A stretch of 64,000 nt of DNA from Phycomyces nitens (Eukaryota; Mucoromycota; Mucoromycetes; Mucorales; Phycomycetaceae). Below, in pieces: positions 35,062-46,184 of this stretch. Positions within the stretch are counted from its first letter, which is position 1. Every line of letters begins with the position of its first letter. The notes below the pieces were generated by a model. It searched no databases and was not told the DNA's origin. It saw only the letters and a program-made list of their open reading frames with translations. The translations under genes were made by a program, and so were the position numbers. The DNA is taken from contig JAHRBC010000001.1 of assembly GCA_022702545.1 (NCBI GenBank), forward strand, positions 2,170,001 through 2,234,000. The letters are read 5' to 3'.

Positions 35062-35958
35062 ATGTCTGCAAACTCAAACCCCTTGGCAATCGCAAAACTC
35101 CTCGGCCCATCAAACCCCACACTCGACCATTTGATCCGGTTCCTCAATTCTGTCCGGGGCACAGACAAAGTGCTCATGGTACGCCGTCTTTCTTGGTCAA
35201 CAGCCCTCTAACTTTCCTTTAGTTTGTCCAATACTGGTCAAAGGTGCTCATCTGGTGGATTCAGTACCGCTCTCCTGCCCTCAAGACAGCTACTGGGGCA
35301 CTCACTCTTGTAAACCGAATCCAGAACCTCGCCTCACCTGTCAGCGACTTCAGAATCCTCCTCCGTTACTATGGACTCCTGCCCCTGGTCCAGTATATGA
35401 ACTACATTGAGTATAATCCTCCTGCCAGCCCTGTAGCCCTGTCAATCGAGCGTCTCCAGAACTGGTGCAATGTCATTTACTATCCCCTCGAGCACATTTA
35501 CTGGCTCGGTGCCCACCAGATCATTCCTCTCTCCCAGAAAAAGACAGACTTTATCGGCATGTGGAGCTGCAGATTCTGGGCAGCCTATGTTGTGCTCGAG
35601 TATGGTCGTCTTGCTGACCAGTACCAGGGTCTCAAGGGCCGTGAGACCGGTCTCTTGAAGCGCATGAAGGCTGGAGACATTGAGGCTGATGAGGATCCAG
35701 AGGCAGAGATGGCCAGCATTAAGGCCGAGAGAAACTCCATGTTGATCAATGCTTGTATCAATACCGGGTAAATAACGACTGTGTGAATTGGGATTGTCAG
35801 CTTTTTTGTGACTAACAATTGTGACTATCTTTAGTTATCTTCCCCTGACTGTTCACTGGTCATTGGAGAAATCAAGCTTCCCCGATGTATTGGTTGGTGT
35901 CTTTGGTGGTGCTGCCTCCATCTTCCAGATCTATTCTGCATGGAAGGCCACTGCATAG
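35062..35958 (+). CDS. Peroxisomal biogenesis factor 11 (PEX11 family)
   Basis: Three exons (35062-35178, 35223-35767, 35835-35958) give 261 residues. Characteristic features are LDHLIRFLNSVRGTDKVLM near the N-terminus, the amphipathic helix region FVQYWSKVLIWWI, and FRILLRYYGLLPLVQYM, then WCNVIYYPLEHIYWLG. The C-terminal membrane segment is FPDVLVGVFGGAASIFQIYS. PEX11 proteins curve and elongate the peroxisomal membrane before fission. The acidic loop with EADEDPEAEM near residue 210 is a lineage feature. Most similar in layout to the PEX11C-type of fungi; the subtype is inferred. Confidence 0.9.
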
Positions 35959-36847
35959 GTCAGAGTAGTACACAAGTTGTAGAATGGAGATCTAGAGTGT
36001 ATTCTATCAATGTATAAACATCATTCGGAAAATGTACTAGTAAAAAAATATATATAGCTTGCCATTGCATTATACATGATGCTTCTATATTCTGTCTTTA
36101 AATGTGGGTTTGATATTGATCTCTAGATGCCAAGCCCAGCTTATATATATATACATATACACACACATATATATAGGGCCATTGGTAATAAATATTTGCA
36201 AAAGACATGTATAATTTAGTAATACATTGCTACAAAGATCAAACAGGCTATTGTGTTCTCCATTTGAGTCTTGGAGATGGTTTATTATCTGATTACAGAA
36301 TTACTGCAATTCAGCTCATTAATGCAAAATAGGCTTATTGGTTGTCAAGCCATATCCTGAAATAGCCAATCAGAATCCATCCTATTAAAAAGGCTAACCT
36401 CCGACTGGCCAACCTGTTTGAATCCAATTAATTCATTCTTGTCTTTATCAGATCAAGAATGATTTTTATCCAATATGAATAATACCAATATATTAATTAA
36501 AAAAAATCCCATTGGTCGGTTCAGCCTCCCCTTCTTTTTTTTAAAAAAATAATAATATAAAATATATATATAAATATAAATATATCTAAAATGGTCACAC
36601 GTCTCAATTATCAAAGTGTAGAATAAATCTACGTCACTCTTTTAGATTCTCCCCCAAAAAAAAGCATGACGTAGAGCGATAGGTTGGTATCTGGTACCTC
36701 TAATTTAAAAGAACCGACAAGAAAGTTTCAAGGCCCATACGCACAAAAATAGGTCGAGGGACAAAAAGGGCTACACACAGAAATACCAATCCTATTTCTT
36801 TTTTTGTATCTTTCTCTTCTTTCTTTCCCAGATATTTAGAAATCAGA
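35959..36847. other. Intergenic, no gene seen
   Basis: AT-rich with TA/CA repeats (36140-36175) and a T-rich leader before RER1. No coding region recognised. Confidence 0.4.
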
Positions 36848-37844
36848 ATGGATGACATGATGGGAGAATCCGGCGAAGGCCCAGCCTACAACCTGTTTGT
36901 CCAAAAGTCTGCCTTTGAGAGAGTAAGCATGACTAGATGAGCAAGATGTCGTGTATAGTCAAAATGTCCCTTTTTTATTTGAATATATCTTTTGAAAAAA
37001 AAAAGGGCTCAAGAGGTTTGGGAATGGATTCAATAAAAATGGAATCTTTGTTTGGTGTGCTAATCCACATTTGAAGAAATGGCAACAACTCTTGGATAGA
37101 TCAACACCCTACGTCTATCAACGCTGGACTGGAACAGGCATCTTGTTGAGTTTGTTCATGTTGCGCATTGTCCTTGCAGAGGGATGGTATATTATCTGGT
37201 AAGCAACAATAATGCCGGATATCTTGAGTAGGGTTGCTAATACAAAGGAATGTGTTATATTTCATTAATCCTAGTTATGCTCTCGGTAAATACCAACGGC
37301 TTTAATTTATGGCTTATTGAGATACTATGCAAAAAGGGGGGCAAAGGGATTAATGGCCATGTAATTTGGTATCTGACTGACGCCTATCATGTGTATAGGT
37401 ATCTATCTGCTTAACATGTTCCTTGCCTTCCTGACACCAAAGATCACACCCTCAATGGAGATGGACAACCAGGAGACAGAGATGGAAGAAGGACCTTCCT
37501 TGCCATCAAAAGCAGACGAAGAGTTCAAGCCCTTTATAAGAAGACTTCCAGAATTCAAGTTTTGGTAAGCTGGCCTAAAGATGAAAAGAGGCAATTTGGC
37601 AAATATGTCTTAATCTCTCATGTGTGTAAATAGGCATGCAGTCACTCAAGCAACCGTTATTGCACTGGCCTGCAGTTTCTTCCGTATCTTTGACGTTCCT
37701 GTATTCTGGCCCATTCTGTTGGTCTACTTTATTATCCTGTTTGGAATCACAATGAGAAGACAGATCAAACATATGATCAAGTACAAGTACATTCCCTTTG
37801 ACCTCAACAAGAAGAGCTACACTGGAGGTGGTAAAGGCAAATAA
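36848..37844 (+). CDS. RER1: RER1, ER retention/retrieval receptor
   Basis: Five exons (36848-36922, 37077-37198, 37275-37285, 37399-37564, 37634-37844) give 194 residues, the family's usual length. Signatures are LLDRSTPYVYQRW, GWYIICYALGIYLLNMFLAF, PSLPSKADEEFKPFIRRLPE, FKFWHAVTQAT, VFWPILLVYFIILF and the very conserved TMRRQIKHMIKYKYIPF. RER1 is a four-span Golgi membrane protein that returns ER membrane proteins via COPI. Exon 3 is an 11-nt micro-exon encoding part of YALG, and its phase fits on both sides. Convergent with frataxin, 97 nt between stops. Confidence 0.95.
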
Positions 37845-37941
37845 AGAACATCTACATCTTAAACATCGTATCTAGCGAATAAATCATAATAAATGTATTT
37901 TTAAAAAAAATATATAATAATAATAATAGTTTACTTTTTTT

Positions 37942-38630
37942 TTATTCTTCTGCTTCAAACAGGTCAATGTCTTGTTTCAAGATCTCTGATAGTTCTTCAT
38001 TAAACAACTCATTCAAAGTATGGTTATCGCGAGGATAGAACCACTTTCCAGACTTTAGGTCATAATCAAACCTCTTTGGTCCACTATAGAGATATTCTCA
38101 TGTCAATCAATGGTTTTATATATATATATATATGTTGGTTGGTACCTTTTGGGAGAAGAGAACCAGATCTGACGGTTCGGAGGCTGCTTATTCAACACGT
38201 ATGTACCATGCTCACCAAGCTTCAAGGTCATTACGCCTTGCTGTGATTTCCATAATCAATTCCGTGTCTTTTTATTGTGTTTACTTACAGAATACTCGAT
38301 ATCATATTCATCCATGTCAATCTCATCACCAATAGTCTCTAATCGTTCGACCATTGAATCAAATGTCTTGTCTGCTACTTTGTGGTAATCTTCAGGGGTC
38401 AGATCGCTTATTGTAAAAATAGATTAGCTGATTGGAATCATTAATGATCAAGCAACTCACGCAATGTGATATTGTGTGCTGTATCTCTGAACAGGTGTAA
38501 ATAATTGGGTGGGGCGAATGGGTGCAATAAGAGGGCTGCCAACCCTCAGGTGTCTCTTGGCCACTCCAGATAGTGTCTGGCGAGTGGCATTTGCAAGTAC
38601 TATACGCGAAGTGATTCGTGCGGCAAACAT
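37942..38630 (-). CDS. Frataxin, mitochondrial iron-sulphur assembly factor
   Basis: Four exons (38630-38461, 38406-38289, 38240-38146, 38083-37942) give 174 residues. The N-terminus ([20 protein letters not shown]) is Arg/Ser-rich without acidic residues, a classic mitochondrial presequence. The frataxin fold follows: [18 protein letters not shown], the acidic ridge [51 protein letters not shown] and [18 protein letters not shown]. Frataxin stimulates sulphur transfer on the Nfs1-Isd11-Isu complex in the matrix. All key surface residues appear intact. Confidence 0.95.
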
Positions 38631-39191
38631 TCCAAGACAACAATAAATATTATTATTATTGTGTTTTTCTACCACCCACCTACAACACATATACACACAT
38701 ATATTACTTTGGCATGTGTTTAGTACTCCGACATTTTGTATTTTAATTTAATTTATTTTGTAGACTTTGGACTATAAAGAAGTATCGTCTTTGGGAACCA
38801 GTTTTTGCAGGTATACCCATAGAATCAAGAGTAAATATATATATAAATATATATAAAGCCTACTGCTTTGGAATAGACAAAAGGTTAGTAATCTTGTACT
38901 CTGGCCTGACAGCACTTGATATACCGGTCTTTATCTTTGATATTTAGCAAAGACAGTCAATACCATAACAAACTCAATTGCGCCATTGATAAATGTCAGC
39001 TCTGATTATTTTAAATTCTATTTGAAATCATACCATTGATCTCTTTCTTTTAAAAAAAAAGTTTCTTGTCCTTTTCACGATTGTATATCACTCTCACTAA
39101 AGTACAAAGACGTTGAGACAATATAGGTTTATTGGCTGCTAAAACCGGTTTATTTGAATATTTATCTAGCCACAATAAATTTTTTACCATT
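38631..39191. other. Intergenic, no gene seen
   Basis: AT-rich region with TA-rich patches; presumably the frataxin promoter and the leader of the orphan gene at 39192. Confidence 0.4.
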
Positions 39192-39599
39192 ATGCCCGAG
39201 TCCTCGGTCAATGTCAAGAAGCTACAGCCGTACAGAAAAGACCAAAGATCCTCTATAGACCCTAGAGAAATCATGCAAAAACTGACAAAAGTCCAGGAAT
39301 ACTTGACTAGCATAAGTATGGATATCAAGGAAATATACCATGAGATACCTACTCAGGAGCCAGGCATAATTACCATGAGCAATGACTTGCGTACCCGAAA
39401 GGCATGGGGATTCGATATGGAAACATACCTGATCAACTCTCATTTTAATCTTTCTCAGGGTAAATCTGCTGTTATCCCTTACTTGGATTCTCACTATAGA
39501 CTCTGGTATCGAGTATACAGGGCTACTTGTCATCCCAGTACAATTCACCAACTTATTTATGATATAGTACATCAGTGTATCTATCAATCATTGAATTGA
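39192..39599 (+). CDS. Orphan protein, paralogue A of a tandem pair
   Basis: Single exon, 135 residues from MPESSVNVKKLQPYRKD; an in-frame ATG 60 nt upstream would add 20 residues. A charged N-terminal part with a possible helix (EIMQKLTKVQEYLTSISMDI) is followed by KAWGFDMETYLINSHFNLS, LDSHYRLWYRVYRATCHPS and TIHQLIYDIVHQCIY. The second half matches the next gene in order and spacing (W-x-x-DME-x-YL, then TIHQ and DI). I do not recognise the family and assign no function. Bases 39600-40678 between the two genes hold no other gene. Confidence 0.6.
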   Translation: MPESSVNVKKLQPYRKDQRSSIDPREIMQKLTKVQEYLTSISMDIKEIYHEIPTQEPGIITMSNDLRTRKAWGFDMETYLINSHFNLSQGKSAVIPYLDSHYRLWYRVYRATCHPSTIHQLIYDIVHQCIYQSLN

Positions 39600-40678
39600 A
39601 TTAAAGCTTGCTTAGTATTTTAATCCACAGGACCAATGATACACATATCCGATTAATATCATTATGTATTTTTTTATCATTCTACAACTCTATCAAATAA
39701 TACTCTATTTTTTAAAGATTTGGCCATTGTCCAGTAAAGGATAAGAAACAATAGGTTCAATTGCAGACAGTGTCTATGCCGCTCTAACCATACAAGAGTT
39801 TGTTTGTTTTTTTAGAAAAAGAATACGCGTATTAGATTTTATATTTGGATTTGGTATATACGGTTTAACTTGGCTAGAACATTTTCATTGATTTTATTCA
39901 TCTAAATATCTAAAGAGGTTTAATTACTTGTATAAAAATGCACATTTCATGTTGACATTTTTTTTAACGAGAATACCTACCTCTTGTCGAATATATATAT
40001 AAAAGTACTCTAACAAAATAGATCCCAAGAGTCTATTGTTGGTTCATAAATCAATGGTATATTGTATTATATTAAAGAAAACTATATCTTTTCTTTTTGG
40101 TTAATCATTCAGGCAAAGTAAATGTATAGTAAATAAGTATAGAAATCATAAAATACATTTGCTAAATCTCATTCGATACCTCAGTAACCAATATTTCTTG
40201 GCAATGACTTTGAGGAAAATACATTTAATATACAAAAATACTTATTTAGAAAACAGGTTTATCGAACGTTTGGGTACTTGTAATTTTTATTGTCTTGTCA
40301 ATTTTGTTTAAAATTATTTTCTGTCGATATCTTTGGTACCTAATATGTTTACAAACAGAAAAACTTTCAGTATATAAAATCTTCTAGAAAAATCTTTAGG
40401 CACCAAGATACAGTAAATGGCCAGCTAATATATCTATATAAATATATATATATTTAAAAGATAGAAATAACCGCGTGTATGAGTGGCTATTATCCGAGTA
40501 GAATGCATATATAAACATATTGTTTTATATAACTAATATTCTATAAATAATTGCGTCATATTAAATCTCTTAAAATATTATATTTTCTATAAAAAACCCT
40601 AGAGATTTTCATAATTAAATTTCTATGTATATATATACATGCATATTATTTGAGCTTGTTAAAAAATCTCTTTGCTAC

Positions 40679-41158
40679 ATGATTCCAAATACCCAGATGG
40701 ATCAATCTATTCCAGATCACCTCAATTTTTCCCATAGTCGCCGTACACAGGCCAACGATGATATCTTTAGGCTTTTGGAGAAATTGAACACATCAGTGGA
40801 TTTTCTCACTCGACAAAACAGAAATATCTTGACCATACTGGAAAGCAGGGACCTTATTTCTCATAAGAATGCCACTGAGAATCATTCTCAGAATAAAGAA
40901 GTCGGACCACCAACAGTCATTGCTCTCTCAGATCCACCACCTACCATAAAGGCCTGGGCATGCGATATGGAGCGGTACCTACTGTTTCATGGCTATTCTG
41001 TCGAACAGAGTCTCTTGATCATACCAAACTATATGCACATTTGCTACAAAATTTGGTTTTATGATTATTGCAGAGATAATTCCCCAGTTACAATTCACCA
41101 GGTTGTCTCGGACATTATAAAAGTAATCTTTGAGAATGTCATAGTAGATGAAGACTAG
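40679..41158 (+). CDS. Orphan protein, paralogue B of a tandem pair
   Basis: Single exon, 159 residues from MIPNTQMDQSIPDHLNF; other in-frame ATGs lie at 40625 and 40697. A helix-forming stretch DDIFRLLEKLNTSVDFLTRQ precedes the shared domain: IKAWACDMERYLLFHGYS, MHICYKIWFYDYCRD and TIHQVVSDIIKVIF. The pair shares about 60 residues of clear similarity, so an ancient tandem duplication is likely. No known family was recognised. Confidence 0.6.
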   Translation: MIPNTQMDQSIPDHLNFSHSRRTQANDDIFRLLEKLNTSVDFLTRQNRNILTILESRDLISHKNATENHSQNKEVGPPTVIALSDPPPTIKAWACDMERYLLFHGYSVEQSLLIIPNYMHICYKIWFYDYCRDNSPVTIHQVVSDIIKVIFENVIVDED

Positions 41159-42342
41159 GAAGAAATACGAGTTTTGCTCTTTTGCATTGCAAACAAAAAT
41201 TCATAAATAAATCCTACATTAATGTCTGGAGAGCCTCTAATGTCAAATAATTAGATCTTGTCAAATAAATGTTTTGGGATACTCATACATCACCGGCGTT
41301 TGATTGAACTGCTACGGTAGAAACAACCATATCAACAATGCTCTATCAAACGGCGTCATGGTGACTTTAAAGAGAGAGAAAATATACACTTGCCCATATT
41401 AAAGCAAATATTTTGGTATATATTTTCAGAGTACAGGTGACAGACCAAAAAAAAAGTGTTTTTTTTTATGAAATACACCAAATTTTTATGGTTTTATGTA
41501 TTAAAAGTTTAGCATTTTCTGCTCTATCGATACAAAAAACGTTCTCCAAGTATTGTACAAGGCTTCATTTTGGTTCCAAAGAGAATATATTAATAGCTAA
41601 ATAAACGAGATCATATTCATTGCTTATGTGTCAAGCTTATTAATAAATCCAAATGTAGTCTAAATACATTTATATTTATTATTATTTTAAAGAGTAGAAT
41701 ATATCATTTTATATATTCATTCTATGTTGTTGTTAAATGACAAGAGGTCCTTGGAAATGCCTTTGTGTTATCTTGGACCCTTTATTGATAGCAAGACATG
41801 GCTGTATTTTAGTAAAGAGCCTCGTTTTTTAACAAGATATACAGGTAATTTATCAAAATGATGGTTGACATTTGAAATGTTTGTATTAATCCATATATAT
41901 ATATAAGCTAGATCATGTGCATGTGTCTAGAGTCCTGCTTGATACTATATCAGTCAATTGATAAGTTGGTATTGCCAAAGGCGACTAGAAAGAAATCATC
42001 CTATCTTGGTTTATACCATATTTAAAAAATATGTATAATTCTTTGGGTCCATTAGTTGATAATTATTAATTGTCTAGATTTCTTGGTCCTAAAATTTATA
42101 TATACAAATTTTCCAACCATCATGTTTTATTTATTTATTTAGTTGCTTTAGTATAGATCTACAGAACAAGACCACTAGTCATCGTTTGGAATAAACACTT
42201 ACAACAATCAAAAAGGCCATGTTTTTTTTACTAGACAGGACCTTGGTATCTAATTTCGCAAGACTCGACTGCATACAACAGTTTGGTATAGTATTGAAAT
42301 ATTTTATTATCAAATGAATAACAGGTTTATATGTTTTTATAT
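41159..42342. other. Intergenic, no gene seen
   Basis: AT-rich, about 1.2 kb, with short TA runs. No coding or RNA gene recognised. Confidence 0.4.
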
Positions 42343-44204
42343 TCATTTTTTTACTGGAGGGGAAAACTTGCTTTCAATACTAGACCAGACTTTCCAGTAA
42401 TTCTCCTGTACTTTTCCACAAGTCTTCATGCCCCATGGTGTGATGGATAGCATATAGTATGTCTCAAACATAAAGGTTTGGGTATTACTTCCCATGTACA
42501 TTGGTTTGAGCTCACTCTTGGAAGCCATATTGAATACGTTGGCATCTGGACCTGTTGGATGTGATTAATTTATATAGTCACGTAGCTTTGATCTCGATAA
42601 TATCTACTGATGGTAGCTAGCTTTGGACTTACCATGAGGAGTCATGATACTATGGAGGGAGCCTCCGCCTGGAAGGAATCCATCCGACTTTCCATCATAA
42701 TCACCGGCAATCAGACCCATAAACTCTGACATGCAGTTACGGTGAAAGTAAGGAGGACGAAACTAAGTATATCTTTTTTAGTTGGTTGCATAATCAGATC
42801 ATTATAGTATCCTAGTTTACTTGCCGTGTTCTCGGTTACAGCCCATCTAGGAGGGAAAATGACAAAGTCTGCTACTGGGTAATGAGCAGAGTCTGATTTG
42901 GCAGTCAAGACAGTAAAGATTGAAGGATCCTGGAGATTTGTAAGCAATGTATCCATCGTCTCATGAGATAACTACGCACACTGGGCGTGTCGATCTCTGT
43001 CCTTACTTACAATGTGATCAAAAGAAACCGAGTTGATGACACAAAATTTGGCAAGATTGTACTTGTAGGGCGCATAATTTCCATGCCAAGCAACCACATC
43101 AAACGGCGTATGGTTCTGTTGAGCTTTGAACAGCTTTCCGTTAAATTTTGACAAAATTTCCCACGCCTCATTTGACTCTTCCTTGTAGGCTGCAGTTGGG
43201 GTCTGGAAATCTCGGGGGTTTGCGAGGCCATTGGCTCCTAAAAGAGTCAATTTGCCATTAGATGCCTTGTAGACATAAAAAGACACTACACGATACGTTA
43301 CCAATGGGCCCGAGATCTGGCAGCTCAAAGTGGCCATTATAAACCTCAAGAATGTACCCACGCCTAGAATGATTTACAGATGATGCATTTCTGTGTAAGC
43401 AAACATGTATGTCCAAAAAAAAAGTGACAGTAAATTAAGCTACTCACGCTTCCTTTTCGACCAGGTCGACAGAGAAGCGTATTCCACGCTGAATAACGCA
43501 TATCTCGTTGGGAGATACCAACATTGGACCAAACTCGGTAGTGATATCAAGAGCACCCTTTTGTGGCACTATATACAACCATTGATCAGAAACTAATGAT
43601 TTGATCATTAGATATTTACCAATAAGATAATCGCCATCAGAGTTGTAAAAGGCTGTCTTGCTCATGGATGTATTTGCAGTGTATATATGCACAGCCAGCC
43701 CAGATCTACAGGCAGGATCTCCTGCACCTGCCAGGGTTTTGATGCCTTGGACAAAATTGACCTTTTCTTCGTTTGAAGGCAAGTCAAAAGGGCTCCAGCG
43801 AATCTGGGTAGGTGTTACTATACAATTGTCATCAAACTTTGAAACCAGCTCCTGACTGGTGCTTGCTGGCTCAAATGGAGAATGGACAACCGAGGGACGG
43901 ATACGATACAGCCAGCTAGATACAAAATGTGTTTAGGGTTTATTTATTTTATTTTTTTGTGCCTGAAAATTTGGCTCATTGTACCTTTTCTGGTTGTGAG
44001 TTCGAGGGGCAGAAAAGGCAGAACCAGACAGCTGTTCGGCATAGAGGTTAAAGGGACAGTTCTGAGGAGTGTTTTGGCCTGTAGAAATGGTTAATAATGG
44101 CTCGGGGTGTTTTGGGCACTACCTTTTGGGAGCGAGCCCTCTATGGCCTCTGAAGTGAAATGGTTTCCGAATCCTTCTTGATATGTATATGTATCCACTG
44201 TCAT
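42343..44204 (-). CDS. hmgA: Homogentisate 1,2-dioxygenase
   Basis: Nine exons (44204-44123, 44078-43985, 43915-43620, 43568-43448, 43363-43302, 43237-43011, 42929-42825, 42762-42633, 42551-42343) give 441 residues, close to the human enzyme. It begins [19 protein letters not shown] and contains [19 protein letters not shown] and [12 protein letters not shown]. The iron site is in [15 protein letters not shown] (His and Glu) and TPHGPDA (His). It opens the ring of homogentisate to maleylacetoacetate in phenylalanine/tyrosine breakdown, in the cytosol. The intron 42763-42824 has a GC donor (ACG|GCAAGT). The other fungal clustered catabolic genes (fahA, maiA) are not next to it here. Confidence 0.96.
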
Positions 44205-45234
44205 TTTCGAATAAAGAGTAACAAGGGAGAAAGGGGACAACGCAAACCAAAGGAGATTTTAAAGAGGGTTGTACCGTGGGAAAATTAGAAAGCCAAAAAA
44301 GGCAAGATTAAAGCAAAAAGGACGGTATAGATAATTGTTTTGTATTGTGAAAATCCAGTATATAGACTGTCTCGGCCATTAAAGGTAAATGCTTCTTATT
44401 CGAGTTTTATGTATGTACATATGTATGTATAAACAAACCATTAAGCCCATGAATTTCTATTCAGGTCCAAAAACCAACAATTCTCAAGGCTAGTAAATAT
44501 GGCACTACCCACTCTTTTCTCCATCGCCTTTGGAACCATGTTTTGACTTGAGCAGTAGCAAAGGATGACCTAGAAAAAAAAGACTCTGCAGATCAAGTGC
44601 ATGTTCTTCCACCATCCTCAAAGGAAAGATATCAAATAATCATGTGTGTAGTTAACGCCCCATTAACACAGACAGTAAAAAGTCTTTAATAATGTATTGG
44701 TTTTTTAAACTAAGCTATTTTTTGTCTGACTTTTTGTTTTGTCTTTATCCAAAAAAGGTAAACAAAATGTCTGAAGATTAATTTTGATTCGTCCAGAAAA
44801 AAAAAAGAAACTGACCTTGTCTGGATTACAACCAGAAATATAATGTAGTAAAATGGGTCACAGGCACACCCAGATCACAAGAAAGAAAAAGGGAAAAGTG
44901 ATTTGTGGTCTGATTATAGAAAAAATTGCGATACCTATATTTGTTTTTACGCTAATATTGGGTCTCAATACACTATGATTGGCAAATATCAGTTTTTTGT
45001 GATGCGGCATGTAAACAATAACCTAATATTTTCGTGCTAGGAACCAAAAAAAAAAAAAAAAGAAAGCTTACTGTTAAAATATATGCCCAGTATTCGATCT
45101 TTTCTTGGCCTTCTTTTATTTTATTTTTTTCTTTTTTGAAATTTTCATCTTCTTCTTTAACAAAACTCACATCGTTCTCTGAACTTGCTTTTATACACAA
45201 GTCGATTGATTCCTTGTAGACGTCATTAAACCCC
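44205..45234. other. Intergenic, no gene seen
   Basis: About 1 kb divergent region between homogentisate dioxygenase (-) and the Nudix-CCCH-W2 gene (+). Contains several A-runs and T-rich leader sequence; no gene. Confidence 0.4.
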
Positions 45235-45936
45235 ATGGACAAGCCTTCCCACACCAATCTATACGCAGGACTTCTGATTTATCGAGTGCAACGCAACATT
45301 GAATTTTTACTTTTAAACGACTCCTTTACGAACAAAAAACATTGGTACGGTCCAAAAGGACAAGTGCTTGGATCTGAAGACGAAATAAAGTAAGTGAAAT
45401 CCCCAGCCAGATTCAGCAATTCATACTTGTTTACCAGATGCGCTCTTCGCGAAACGTTTGAGATAATCGGATTGAGCCCTAAAGATCTGCGTGTGGAAGA
45501 AGGTTTTAAAATTGAATTAACCTATCTCTCAGGAACAAGGCAAGCATTTGAGCTAACACTTTTATCAAATAAAAAGCAGCCGTTAATATTCTGGTATTTT
45601 AGACCCAAGAAAGTCGTTTATTATTTAGCTCACGTCGTAGATGACTATGTACGTGTCAATCTCAATGGAGAAGGGGTCCATTTTCAATGGTGTCCCCTAT
45701 CTACAGCCATGGAAAAGGTCGTCTTTAAAAACATGGAGAATGCATTCAAGTGTGCCCAAGCCTACATTGAACAAAACCACCGCAAGGTGAATCAATCCCG
45801 TAACAAGAATAACCATTACAATCACAATCCTCGCCACATTGCAAGAGATGACCTCTCTCCTCGCATACACTATGCACGCTCTACAGCTGATGATTCTCAG
45901 CAGCAGCACCATCAACAGCAGCAGCAGCAACAGCAA

Positions 45937-45968
<32 letters not shown>

Positions 45969-46143
45969 ATACCAACCGCAGTCTTGGGGTAGTCCTCACA
46001 ATTCTAGTCCCCTTTACAAGACTCGGCTATGTGAGAGATATGACACCGAGGGAAGCTGCCCTTATGGTTCCAAATGTACGTTTGCTCATGGTGTAGCAGA
46101 CCTTCGAGAAAGAGTTCAGGATCCAGAGGATCGCCAGCAACAG

Positions 46144-46184
<41 letters not shown>

